Below are positions 24,001 through 33,557 of a stretch of 64,000 nt of DNA, in pieces. Within the stretch, counting starts at the first letter, position 1; each line of letters begins with the position of its first letter. The translations under genes were made by a program, and so were the position numbers. The DNA comes from Zea mays (Eukaryota; Streptophyta; Magnoliopsida; Poales; Poaceae), in the NCBI RefSeq assembly GCF_902167145.1, contig NC_050101.1, forward strand, positions 178,432,428 to 178,496,427, read 5' to 3'. The notes below the pieces were generated by a model. The model searched no databases and had not been told where the DNA came from. It saw only the letters and a list, made by a program, of their open reading frames with translations.

Positions 24001-24281
24001 CTAGAGAAGTGGCTAAGGCTGCTGAAAAGAGCACAGAGCCCGAAGGTCAATTAGGTACTAAATAATAGCTTCTACCGTGTTGTAATCTTTAGGCTTTTAA
24101 GACCTGTTTGTGATTTGTAATAGTAATGTAGTCGTGTCCTGCTTCAGATCCGACTAAAGCGCCTTCGGGCCCTCAGCCAAAGGGGGACGACGAAATTAAA
24201 AAGATGGCCGAAGATATTATGGACGAAGTCGTCAATCGGCTTCTGAATGAAGCTGCAGGAGTCGTTTTGAGAGAAGATTAA
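21070..24281 (+). CDS. Antisense spliced gene in the Zeon-like element (plant retroelement-associated protein, 1,014 residues)
   Basis: Three exons: 21070-23187, 23262-24054 and 24148-24281. Intron 1 has AAG/GTATGA and TTTTTGCAG/G; intron 2 has TTAG/GTACTA and CTTCAG/A. The phases fit exactly, and without intron 2 splicing the frame would stop at 24065. The N-terminal part (about residues 110-240: VVIFRSLLKAGLRFPLSNF, YLHQLTPEAIIRMGIFVWAA, GAWMSEWFYVKND) resembles the plant domain annotated as putative gypsy-type transposon (Pfam PF04195). Residues about 390-640 are Lys/Glu/Pro-rich and low complexity. Exon 2 is charged and coiled-coil-like (ALRAQKDTEDEG; AQKREIEDLRKQLA). Exon 3 adds an amphipathic tail ending VVLRED. 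The gene lies opposite to gag. It is open from end to end, which fits a young element. Its function is unknown; a role in the element's life cycle or in antisense control of it is only a guess. Confidence 0.82.
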
Positions 24282-24773
24282 ACATTTTTGTAAAAAACTT
24301 CGGAAATGTAATATAATGTAACATTTTTGTAACCCCGAATGTAATATATGTACTTTTGCTATTCAATTCTTTACGATGCATGAAACTTTACACACGTACC
24401 GTTTTTGAGTTTGGCGAAAAACACCTTCCCTTCTTTTCATGCTTCGTGAAGAATATCCAAACTTCGTGAAAAAATTCTCCGAAGCTATACTTCCGAAGAT
24501 GAAGATTGATTCTCCGAAGCTTTACTCTTGCAAATCATACTTCCGAAGATCAATGTCGTGTCCCCTTCTTGAGACCACGATTTTCACTCTTGCAAATCAT
24601 ACTTCCGAAGATCAATATCTTGTCCCCTTCTTTGGGCCATATGCAAAATGATGTATGATGCTTATGCTATGCAAAATGATGTAATGATGTTATGCTACGT
24701 AGATGACATTTGTTCCGAAAGATACCCACATATCCTCACACAATATTTTTGTATCAGCACTGATTCTTCGCTG
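24282..24773 (+). other. 3' flank of the antisense gene
   Basis: AT-rich stretch with repeated short motifs (TTCCGAAGATCAAT at two places near 24541 and 24603). No gene seen; likely a 3' UTR or spacer. Confidence 0.4.
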
Positions 24774-25229
24774 TAAGCTCTGCATTCCCTTAGGAACGTC
24801 TTTGGAGCTTCTTCGCCTCTTACTTAGGCGGTATAAGCTCTGCATTCCCTTAGGAACGTCTTTGGAGCTTCTTCGCCTTTTACTTAGGCGGTATAAGCTC
24901 TGCATTCCCTTAGGAACGTCTTTGGAGCTTCTTCGCCTTTTACTTAGGCGGTATAAGCTCTGCATTCCCTTAGGAACGTCTTTGGAGCTTCTTCGCCTTT
25001 TACTTAGGCGGTATAAGCTCTGCATTCCCTTAGGAACGTCTTTGGAGCTTCTTCGCCTTTTACTTAGGCGGTATAAGCTCTGCATTCCCTTAGGAACGTC
25101 TTTGGAGCTTCTTCGCCTTTTACTTAGGCGGTATAAGCTCTGCATTCCCTTAGGAACGTCTTTGGAGCTTCTTCGCCTTTTACTTAGGCGGTATAAGCTC
25201 TGCATTCCCTTAGGAACGTCTTTGGAGCT
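24774..25229. repeat. Tandem array, 60-bp unit, about 7.6 copies
   Basis: Eight lines of near-identical 60-bp repeats, each beginning TAAGCTCTGCATTCCC; only the first unit differs by one base (CCTCTTA versus CCTTTTA). Because 60 is a multiple of 3 the array stays open in several frames on both strands. Near-perfect identity indicates very recent amplification. Confidence 0.95.
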
Positions 25230-25481
25230 GAAAACTTACGCTGCGCTCCCTTCGGAACGACTTTTTGTGACTTCGCCAGACTTACTCTGCGTTCCTTAGA
25301 ACGACTTTTCGTTGCTTCGAAGGATTTTCAATAGTCCGAAGGTCCTTTTTATTGTTGCAAACCTGTGAAGAAAACATATTTTTCTTGTAGGAATCAACGA
25401 AACTAATTACATGAAAACAATGTCCTTTATTACAGAGAATAAAACTGAATGAAAAAGATTGCTATTAAGGTAGGATATTTG

Positions 25482-26999
25482 TCAATAGATGTGCTTTGAT
25501 TCTGGCACGGTGCTGTTGACCGTGCGAGCTTCGGACTGTTCTCTGAAGTCCCTTTGATGTGGAGCATATTGGCTCCCTTCTGGCTGCTGACCTTGTTGCA
25601 ACGGAGGTGGAGGCGGAGGCTGTTGCCAGGAGGCTGAAGGCTGGCTTGCCGAAGCAGCAGAGACTACAGGATGATTGCCCACATATTCTGGGATGTAGGG
25701 CGAATGATACGAAGCTGTATGCATGACCTGCTTCGGCTGGGCTTGTTGTGCTGCTGCTTCAGCTATTTCCTTTTGCTTCTGTATAGTAACATGGCACATC
25801 CTGGTAGTATGGCCTTTGTTCTCTCCACAGAATAAGCAAAAGATTCTTCTTGGTTGATCGCCAAATCTTCCTCCGAAGCCCCTGGCGCCTCTGCCTCTTG
25901 GAGCTGGTGGTCGGAAGGAGCTTTGCTGTTGCCCCGAAGCCTGTGAGGAGTACTGTGGCCTTTGCTGTTGGCTCCCTTTATCATCATTTTGATTGGAGTT
26001 ATGAATTGATCTGACATGCCTCGGATAGAATCTTCCTCCGAAGCCCCTGGTCATCTCAGAAAATCTGAAGGCCTCCTCCCTTCTTTGGCGAAAATCATTA
26101 TCAGCTCGAATATATTCATCCATCTTCTGGAGCAGCTTCTCCAGCGTTTGAGGAGGCTTCCTGGCGAAGTACTGAGCTGACGGACCTGGCCGAAGCCCCT
26201 TGATCATGGCCTCAATGACAATTTCATTGGGCACCGTTGGTGCCTGTGCCCTCAAACGCAAAAACCTTCGGACATATGCCTGAAGGTATTCTTCGGGATC
26301 CTGAGTGCACTGGAACAGAGCCTGAGCAGTGACCGGCTTCGTCTGAAATCCTTGAAAGCTAGTTAATAACAAGTCCTTCAGCTTCTGCCATGAAGTGATC
26401 GTTCCTGGTCGAAGGGAGGAATACCAGGTTTGAGCAACGCTTCTAACAGCCATGACGAAAGATTTGGCCATGACTGAAGCATTGCCACCGTACGAAGACA
26501 CTGTTGCTTCGTAGCTCATCAAAAACTGCTTCGGATCAGAGTGGCCATCAAATACGGGGAGCTGAGGCGGCTTGTATGATGGAGGCCAAGGTGTAGCCTG
26601 TAACTCAGCAGACAGGGGAGAAACATCATCAAAAACAAAATTCCCATGATGGAAATTGTTATACCAGTCATCTTCGTTGTGAAAGCCCTCCTGATGAAGG
26701 TCTTGATGCTGAGGCCTTCGGTATTGCTCATCCTGAGCAAGATGACGAACTTCTTCAGAGGCTTCGTCTATCTGCCTCTGCAGTTCAGCTAGCCTGGCCA
26801 TCTTCTCCTTCTTGCGTTGAACCTGCTGCTGAAGGATCTCCAGATTCCGAATCTCCTGATCTAGATCATCCTCCGGAGGTGTTGGACTGGTAGCCTTCCT
26901 CTTCTGGCTCCGTGCTTCTCTAAGAGAAAGGACGTCTTGATTAGGGTCCAGCGGCTGCAGCGTGCCAGCCCCTGGTGCTGAAGCCTTCTTCGGCGGCAT
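25482..26999 (-). CDS. gag protein of the Zeon-like element
   Basis: Intact frame of 505 codons from the ATG at 26999 (MPPKKASAPG); 13 more in-frame codons lie upstream, but this start matches the usual basic N-terminus. In order: basic/Pro N-terminus, a coiled-coil-like segment (EIRNLEILQQQVQRKKEKMARL) at about 65-110, the capsid-like retrotransposon gag domain (about 170-300: DGHSDPKQFLMSYEA, AQTWYSSLRPGTI, YLQAYVRRFLRLRAQ), an Arg/Gly/Gln-rich stretch, a zinc knuckle CLFCGENKGHTTRMC with five rather than four residues before the His, and a Gln/Pro-rich tail. It packages RNA in virus-like particles in this class of element. No protease is encoded downstream. Confidence 0.9.
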   Translation of the reverse strand: MPPKKASAPGAGTLQPLDPNQDVLSLREARSQKRKATSPTPPEDDLDQEIRNLEILQQQVQRKKEKMARLAELQRQIDEASEEVRHLAQDEQYRRPQHQDLHQEGFHNEDDWYNNFHHGNFVFDDVSPLSAELQATPWPPSYKPPQLPVFDGHSDPKQFLMSYEATVSSYGGNASVMAKSFVMAVRSVAQTWYSSLRPGTITSWQKLKDLLLTSFQGFQTKPVTAQALFQCTQDPEEYLQAYVRRFLRLRAQAPTVPNEIVIEAMIKGLRPGPSAQYFARKPPQTLEKLLQKMDEYIRADNDFRQRREEAFRFSEMTRGFGGRFYPRHVRSIHNSNQNDDKGSQQQRPQYSSQASGQQQSSFRPPAPRGRGARGFGGRFGDQPRRIFCLFCGENKGHTTRMCHVTIQKQKEIAEAAAQQAQPKQVMHTASYHSPYIPEYVGNHPVVSAASASQPSASWQQPPPPPPLQQGQQPEGSQYAPHQRDFREQSEARTVNSTVPESKHIY

Positions 27000-27061
27000 G
27001 ACGAAGCTGATGCTTGCCGAAGGTGCCGAAAAACTCAAGCAGTGGAAATGAGTTCACCGGA

Positions 27062-27072
27062 GGTGGGCGCCA
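27062..27072 (-). promoter_or_regulatory. Primer binding site of the Zeon-like element
   Basis: Minus-strand TGGCGCCCACC begins one base inside the LTR, the usual form for Tat-lineage elements. It lies immediately upstream of gag. Confidence 0.75.
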
Positions 27073-27073
27073 A

Positions 27074-27743
27074 TGTTGGTGACTTGTTCTCAAATGCTAA
27101 GAGTTAAGAACAAGGCAACATGAAAAGTGTTAAGTGTTAAAGTCCTTCGTCCTTCGAAGCATTATGTCCCTTCGGGAAATAATGAGTTTCGGACGAAGGT
27201 CATAAGAGACATACCTTCGTAAATATAATAGGTGAAAACGAAAGACTCATATGAAGCATGAGATATAATATAAGCATCATCATGGAATCATTTCTATTTT
27301 ATTAACATGGGAAAATAGAAATGATTTCAAATTACAAATGTACCTTCGATCCTGAGAGAAGGTAAAAAAGTACGGGCGTGACGTAAAAGCAAATGCAAAG
27401 TCAGCGTGAACAGTACGGGAGTACTGTTCATCTATTTATAGACGCGGGACGCAGCCCACGTAAAATTACATCCATGCCCATTACATTTGCTAACGGCTTA
27501 TGGAAATCTGTCGAGGCCCCCGAGGTCTTTTCATCTTTAAGTCGGTTCCCCCTTCTGCCATCGAGCCGAAGCTTCCCTGCGCACAGCTTCGGCTGCCCCC
27601 GACCTTCGTCTGGCTCAGCCTTCGTCCTGGTCGTGATCCATATCCATAGTTCTGAATCCGAAAATACCTGTTCATATAATTCACTTGGAAAACATTGTCA
27701 AATCATGTTTTTGAGGACCTTCGGAGGACGAAGGCCCCCAACA
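27074..27743 (-). repeat. 5' LTR of the Zeon-like element
   Basis: 670 bp, apparently identical to the left LTR. Minus-strand TATA box CTATAAATAG at 27432-27441. Confidence 0.92.
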
Positions 27744-27822
27744 CTCGCGCTTACTTAACTTGGGACTACTACTATGCCCTATTAACAAAAGCAATCGATT
27801 TAAGTCAGCAACGACTTAAGGC
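27744..27822 (+). repeat. Ninth, diverged 89-bp unit of the Grande-like array
   Basis: CTCGCGCTTACTTAACTTGGG followed by ATGCCCTATTAAC and AAGTCAGCAACGACTTAAG is a diverged copy of the unit at 19400-20104. It starts with the target duplication of the Zeon-like element and ends with that of the Ds-like element. Confidence 0.85.
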
Positions 27823-29009
27823 TAGCGATGAAAACGGACGGAAACGGACGGAAAAAACCCTTCTCCCGTTTCCGCTCCCGCAATTCTTCATCGGAAATGG
27901 GAGCGGGAGCGGAACAACTACGGTCGGAAACGGGTTCGGGTTATACGGGTTTACGGAAACGAACCAAAACGACCGAAAATTAACCGGAAACGAATGGAAA
28001 TTGCCTCAACAGAAAAATTAACCGGAAAAAGCCCACATCACCACATGATTACATGACCAGTTGACCACATAGCCATTGAACAACAGGAAAATAAGTCCAC
28101 AATAGTATATGAGCACATAGCACAAATCCAAATCTAACAAGTAACCTTACACTCACTCAGCCCACATAAATTCAGTCCAGACACAAGACACAATAACAGT
28201 TAACATAGTAAGTCACACTACAAATAATACTAGTTGGCCTCGGTGTCTTGACTCCTGATTGTCTTCGTCTTAATTGGATTGGAGCTCTGCCGTGTGCAGA
28301 CAGTACAGTGTGCGTGACTTGTTGTGGCAGCCAGCCGGTGACTGTCTTCGCCTCTTCCGCTCTTTGGCAGACGGCATCTGGAGGCTAGAGCTGTATGCTG
28401 TGTGCAGACGGGCGTGTCTTCGCCTCTTCGGTAGACGACAGCTGGAGGCTGGAGCCTAGAGAACACTGAGAAGACGGGCTGGACGCCTGGACGGACCGAC
28501 GGCTACGACTTCGACGCTACAGGCTGTACTCGTAGTCTCGGACGCCTATACTTGGTAGCCTACACCAGACAGCAGTTAGCAGACAGCAGGACGGCCTTCG
28601 GCCTGGACGGCGGTCGGCGAGCGGGCGGACGACGGGTGAGTGTCGGTGGACGGCCGGACAGGTGACTAGATGAGTCCGTGACTCCGGACGGCGGCCGGCT
28701 GGAAGATGGACTTAGGTTTCACTTTAGCATGGAGGCCTGTTGTTGGGTTGGGCTTGGCAGATTTGGGCCTTGACTGGTGACTCCGCTCCGGGTTAAATCC
28801 GGAATAAATACGGAAATATCCCGACCGAATACGGGATCCCGACAATCCGAACGGAAAATAGTATTTCCCGTTTCCGTCCCGCTCCTGTCGACGCTCAACC
28901 CGTAACCCGTCCCGAACCCGTATTTTTCCGGAAATCCGAAAACGGATGGATTAAATGTGGAAAATGGGGCGGGTCGGGACGGGATTTTTTCCGTCCGTTT
29001 TCATCCCTA
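27823..29009. mobile_element. Ds-like (Ac family) hAT transposon, non-autonomous
   Basis: 1,187 bp with terminal repeats TAGCGATGAAAACGGACGG at the left and CGTTTTCATCCCTA at the right (the Ac/Ds-type end). A perfect 8-bp target duplication CTTAAGGC is present at 27815-27822 and 29010-29017. Subterminal ACGG/CCGT-rich sequence on both sides resembles Ac transposase binding sites. There is no transposase frame, so it depends on a related transposase. The left end has C where the canonical end has G (TAGCGATG versus TAGGGATG), which may reduce activity. It is inserted in a tandem repeat of the Grande-like element. Confidence 0.92.
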
Positions 29010-29017
29010 CTTAAGGC

Positions 29018-29231
29018 GATTTCACATGCTTACGATTACTCATATAGGGGTGACCTCTATATCCCGTAAATAAGTTTCAAAATCATCACACAACATTTTA
29101 CTCCTGCAAATTTACGTACTGCTGAATTCTAAAACAATACGAGAGTAACAGTAGCATTCAAATGCCGAACTGGTGTCCTCTAACAAATATCCGATCATGA
29201 TAACCGCGCGCTCAAAGCACGCAATATTTCT
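29018..29231 (+). other. Decayed tandem unit and spacer of the Grande-like element
   Basis: Starts with a further degenerate unit (GGGGTGACCTCTATATCCCG at about 29047). After that I see no gene up to the antisense stop codon. Confidence 0.5.
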
Positions 29232-32200
29232 CTATTTTGCAACATCCTTCTCAGGAGCAACCGATGAAGAAGGGCGACTTGAGGAATCAGGAGCAGCGTT
29301 CACATCAGCCCTTATATCGTCGGGAACAACCACGCCGGGTCTCCTCATCAAGATCCGCCCCGCGCGAATGGCTTTATCCATGGCTCTGTCGCGCTGGGCC
29401 CTCAGAGTAATGGAAGTTTCTTCAGCAACTTTGACAGCCAACTGAGCGGTCTCTAGCTCCTGGGTGATGGACTTCTTGGAAGCGCACAGTTCTTTGATAG
29501 CAGCATCCTTAGCCGATATCAACTGCCTCAGACGGATCACGTCATCCGTGGATTCCTGCAGCTTACAGCGATGATTGTCTAACTCCTCTATGGTGAAGCG
29601 ATGACTCCACTCCAGGATGGTCAACGAGTTGTTAGAATCACGATATAGTCTGTCAAGATTGTCGCGAGAAGCAACAAGGGCACGTTTTTCTTCCTGCAAA
29701 CAAGAATCGGCTCCTTCAAACATCAAGCAAGCAATAAGAACACAACAATACAAGGCACAGTTTCATAAGTCACCTTTTCAGAATCAAGTTGAGCGCGAAG
29801 AGTAGAGTTCAACGTGTTAGCGTCACTCAGAGCAGCAGAGGCTTGGGTCAGCTCAGCCTGGCTTTGGGAATACTTTTCCTCAAAATCGGAGCACCGCCGG
29901 ACCAGTTCGGCCTGACTTTGAGAATGTTTCTCTTCAAGAACAGAAAACTGTCGAGCCATATCTAGCGAGAAACAATTAAGCAAAAGGGTCAAATTGAGAA
30001 GCAGTTTAATAAGGTAGTCGAAGGGAAGCAGAAAAGCACCAACCAGCGTTCGTCGCCTCTAAGTCAGAGACATGCTGTTGAAGCAGCACTGGATTCCAAC
30101 GTGCCAGAGATGAAGCTCTTTCTGGAACAGAAGCACCCTGTAACTTCAGCTGACTAGCCATCTCATCCACCAATGCCTGATATTGGGAGCAGATGAGTGC
30201 AAAGACAACAGTTCGTCAGGTGCTAAAATCAGACTAGAATAGAGCATAGTACCTGGAGGTTGGAGAAGAATGAAGGGATTCCAAAATCATGAGAAATCAA
30301 TTGACGGTTTGGCACAGGGTCACCATCCGGGGCAGCTTGCAATGAACCGGCAGGAACCAATTCAGTGTCATCAGCAGAGCCCAAAACTCGGTCGACAGGA
30401 ATGCTAGCCTCTAAAGCGACTCCCTGACCCAAAGCTTGGGCTACCACCATGCAACCAGAGTGTGGAGGAGATCCTGCGTGAACATCCATGGAAGTACAAG
30501 AGGGAGACCCCGCTCGGACACCCTCGGGGGCTGGGCCATAGTTTGCGCTACCCACTTGAGCCGGATCATCTCCGGCAATACCCTCGGGGGCTGGGTCGTG
30601 GCTTGCGCTTCCCACCCGAGCCGAATCATCCCCGGCAACACCCTCGGGGGCTGGGTAAGTGTCAGCACCATCCTCGAGGACCAAGTTCTCTGCAGTAGCC
30701 GCCTCTAAGGCTGAAGGTCCCTCAGTTACTTCCATGGGAACAAGATGATCCAAGTCAGCTCCCTGACCCTCAAGATCGCGCTCCAAGGTCGATGAGGCGC
30801 GAGACGCTGCCTGGGATGACCCCAACCCAGCGTTGAGCACATCAGCACAAACATCCATCACACCACCATCCGCTGGCTCTGATAACAGATCCTCTGGAAC
30901 CATATCTTCAAGAGTCTGATCAAAGTTCGCCAGGGACAATTCTTGTAGACCAATGAGGGCAGACAAAGCAGGAGAAAGAACTCCACTACTTTCCCCACTG
31001 GCGACATATTGCCGACTGTTCTTCCGAATCAAAGGGACCTCATCTTCTTCCTCCCCGTCGTTTTCATTAGCAACACAGACAACACCCCCATTGGGATCAG
31101 CGGCAAATGGAGCACACCCATTGGGATCAGCGGCAGATGGAGCACACCCATTGGGATCAGCGACAGATGGATCACACCCATTGGGGTCAGCGTCAGTAAA
31201 TTCAAGCACAGGCACTTCCTCAGCAGCAGGAACCGAATGACCAACATCCCGATCCAAACTGGATACTCGCCGAAAACGTCTCTTTTTCTTTTTCTGCTCA
31301 TCAGCAGGAGAATCAAGTTGATTGGCTCGGCAAGGGCGTTTCAGGCGAACGCTGACAGGTTTCTGAATATACAAGCTTGTACCAGCTTCCGGGAGAGGCG
31401 CCACCACCAATGTCCCAGTAGGAGCACCAGAAGAGTCCTCGGCCAGCATATCAAGCATAGCACTTATCTCTGCATCACTAGGATCTAAAGGCACCTCAAA
31501 GTGGACCTGCCGTTCATCATCAGGAATTTCTTCGAGCGAAGCAACCAAAGCGCTAACTTCTTTGGCACAGGGTCGTACTCTAAGGCCCAAACCGCCATCA
31601 GCGACAGGTGGATTCGACACAAAATGAGTGAAGGCCTTGGAAGGAGGCAGGTTCCAGGCCGAGTATGCCACAGGGGCACCAACATTTGATACCTTGCCTC
31701 TAAGAATCATTTCAAGCCGGTTCACCAAGTCTACAGCGGGAATTCTTCTGTTGGTGACCCGGGTTGAGTCAGCTAGACCTCGGTACAGATAGGCCGGGTA
31801 TGCCCTGTCCTTCAATGGCTGAATGTTCTTGAAGACAAAATCAGCAACCACAGCCTCTGCAGTCAGACCCCTCTCCTTCAGCAGTCCAACTTCAGCCAGC
31901 AAAGCCCCTGCCTCAGCCATCTCCTGATCCGTAGGGGACTCGGTCCAACTCGGAGTATGAACATCCGGCTGTCTCCCTGACCGAGGGGGGGAGAGAATTT
32001 CCGTGGTTCTCAACAATAAACCACTCCAAGCGCCATCCCTTGATACTATCCTTGAGCGGGATTTCAAGATAGTCAGTCTTCCTCCCACGATGCATCTCCA
32101 AACTCGCACCCCCACCAGCTGATGCTGCCCCCCCGACCATCCCAGGGCGACAGTGATACAAGTACTTCCACAGTCCAAAATGTGGCAGGACGCCAAGAAA

Positions 32201-32566
32201 AGCTTCGCATAAATGAACGTAAATGGAAATTTGCAGAATGGAATTGGGATTCAGATGGGTCAAATTAAGGCAATAGAAATCGAGGAGACCGCGGAAAAAG
32301 GGAGAAATAGGAAGAGCGAGACCGCGGAGAAGAAAAGGAACATAAATCACGGATTCGTGGGTATCCTCTGTTGGAACAGTGACCCCGTGGCAAATCCGCC
32401 AAGAACAGAGCTCCTTCGGAGGAAGGACCCCGATGGACACGAGATGGAGAAGGTCAGGCTCAGAAACAACAGACATATGGTTACCTGCGAAAGGCAACTG
32501 GCTGTTGGGGTCGATAGGGGGAATCACCGCAGCGGATGAACTCGAGGCCTTTTGCTTGGGCGCCAT
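29232..32566 (-). pseudogene. Antisense four-exon gene of the Grande-like element, one frameshift
   Basis: On the minus strand: exon 1 32566-30253, exon 2 30176-30044, exon 3 29961-29774, exon 4 29693-29232. Donors (CAG/GTACTA, CTG/GTTGGT, AAG/GTGACT) and acceptors (ATCAG/G, GCTAG/A, TGCAG/G) are GT-AG, and all phases agree. The start MAPKQKASSSS is followed by a domain (ESVIYVPFLLRGLALPISPF, LNPNSILQISIYVHL, GWRLEWFIVENHG) that resembles the antisense product of the Zeon-like element and PF04195. Exon 1 also encodes five degenerate DPNGCAPSAA-type repeats and PAPEGVAGDD repeats; exons 2-4 are coiled-coil-like. A run of seven C (plus-strand G at 31985-31991) carries one base too many; with six the frame is continuous. 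The function is unknown. Antisense extra ORFs are known in Tat elements. Confidence 0.8.
31080..31195 (-). repeat. Short in-frame repeats in the antisense gene
   Basis: CACCCATTGGGATCAGCG recurs about every 30 bp, five times with decay, and encodes DPNG-containing repeats on the minus strand. The same CCCATTGG motif returns in the non-coding region at about 34211, 34328, 34751 and 34951. Confidence 0.75.
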
Positions 32567-32739
32567 CTCAACTCCAACGGTGAACAGAGCGGGAGCTGAA
32601 TTGCAAAAAGACAGAGAAGATCTGGAGACAGGAAAACAAGAACTAGGGCACGGAAAGCAGAGGCGGCTGAAAGCGCAATACATATGGGATATTCCCGGGT
32701 CAGATACCGTTTCCAAAAAGCGCCCAGTCATCACCCGAC

Positions 32740-33108
32740 GTTTACTTCTAAAACACCGGCGTGCCATGTCATCACCCGGCGGTTACTTCTAAAGCACTGG
32801 TGTGCCACATCATCACTCGGCTATTATCTACGAAGTGGCCGACGCAGCCCGTTCTAACTCGACTGTTATTTCTAAAACGCCGACGTTACCATCATTCACT
32901 CGGCAGATATCTCTAAAACGCTGACGTCGTCTTCAGTCAGTCGGCAGTTATTTCTAAAACGCCGACGTCGTCTTCAGTCACTCGGCAGTTACCTCTAAAA
33001 CGCCGACGTCGTCTTCAGTCACTCGACAATTATCTCTAAAACGCCAACGTCGTCTTCAGTCACTCGATAGTTATCTCTAAAAGCGCCGACGTGGTCATTA
33101 GTCATTCC
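32740..33108. repeat. Tandem array, 41-bp unit, about 7-9 copies
   Basis: TCGGCAGTTATTTCTAAAA-type units recur at exact 41-bp spacing (starts near 32859, 32900, 32941, 32982, 33023 and 33064), with more degenerate copies upstream to about 32740. The unit contains CGCCGACGTCGTCTTCAGTC. It lies directly upstream of the antisense gene's start, so it could act in its promoter, but that is conjecture. Confidence 0.88.
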
Positions 33109-33557
33109 AAAGCTGATGTGGCTTCGTCATCATCCGGGCGCTACTTCAGAAGCGTAAAAGTTGACAATAATAGCTCGGCCATCACCCCTAAAAGCGACGA
33201 TATGATGCCCGAGTTACTCAGCCAGAGGAATCAACTTCACAGATAAGGCAAACGGAGGAACGATTCGAGAACTTCAAGTTACGACACAAACATAACAAAT
33301 AGAGAACATCACGGACAATAAATATCATGACAGAGATCAACTGCCTATGAAGCAAAATAATCAACACAGGAGGAGACGAAATCATTCATCATTAAGGGAA
33401 GTTACAATACTTACAAATCAACTCATTATGAGTTGATACTTCCCTACTGCTGCTACTACTACTACGCTACACTATACTACTCTACACTACTAAATACTAC
33501 TACATTATTTCATTATACTACTTCTAACCTATACTAACATCTAAAGACCAGTGGTAT
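33109..33557. other. Spacer of the Grande-like 3' region
   Basis: Non-coding, with a TACTACTACACTAC-type simple repeat at about 33440-33535. No gene seen. Confidence 0.5.

Larger units (their letters stand above)
20105..27743 (-). mobile_element. Zeon-like Gypsy retrotransposon (Tat lineage), very young, without pol
   Basis: 7,639 bp with 670-bp LTRs (20105-20774 and 27074-27743) that I read as identical, flanked by CTCGC (20100-20104 and 27744-27748). The minus-strand LTR start TGTTGGGGGCCTTCG and the element size match what I recall of maize Zeon of the Cinful-Zeon group. Gag is on the minus strand. There is no protease, reverse transcriptase or integrase, so movement must rely on an autonomous relative. 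In place of pol it has a 60-bp tandem array and, on the opposite strand, an intact three-exon gene. It sits inside the 89-bp tandem array of the Grande-like element. Confidence 0.92.

Noticed and set aside
24690..25299. Open frames of 171 and 198 codons with a 20-residue repeat on both strands
   Set aside because: They are produced by the 60-bp tandem array, whose unit length is a multiple of three. No other evidence of coding.
28230..28466. Short frames inside the Ds-like element as a transposase remnant
   Set aside because: No hAT dimerisation motif or other recognisable transposase segment; the frames are short and unrelated.
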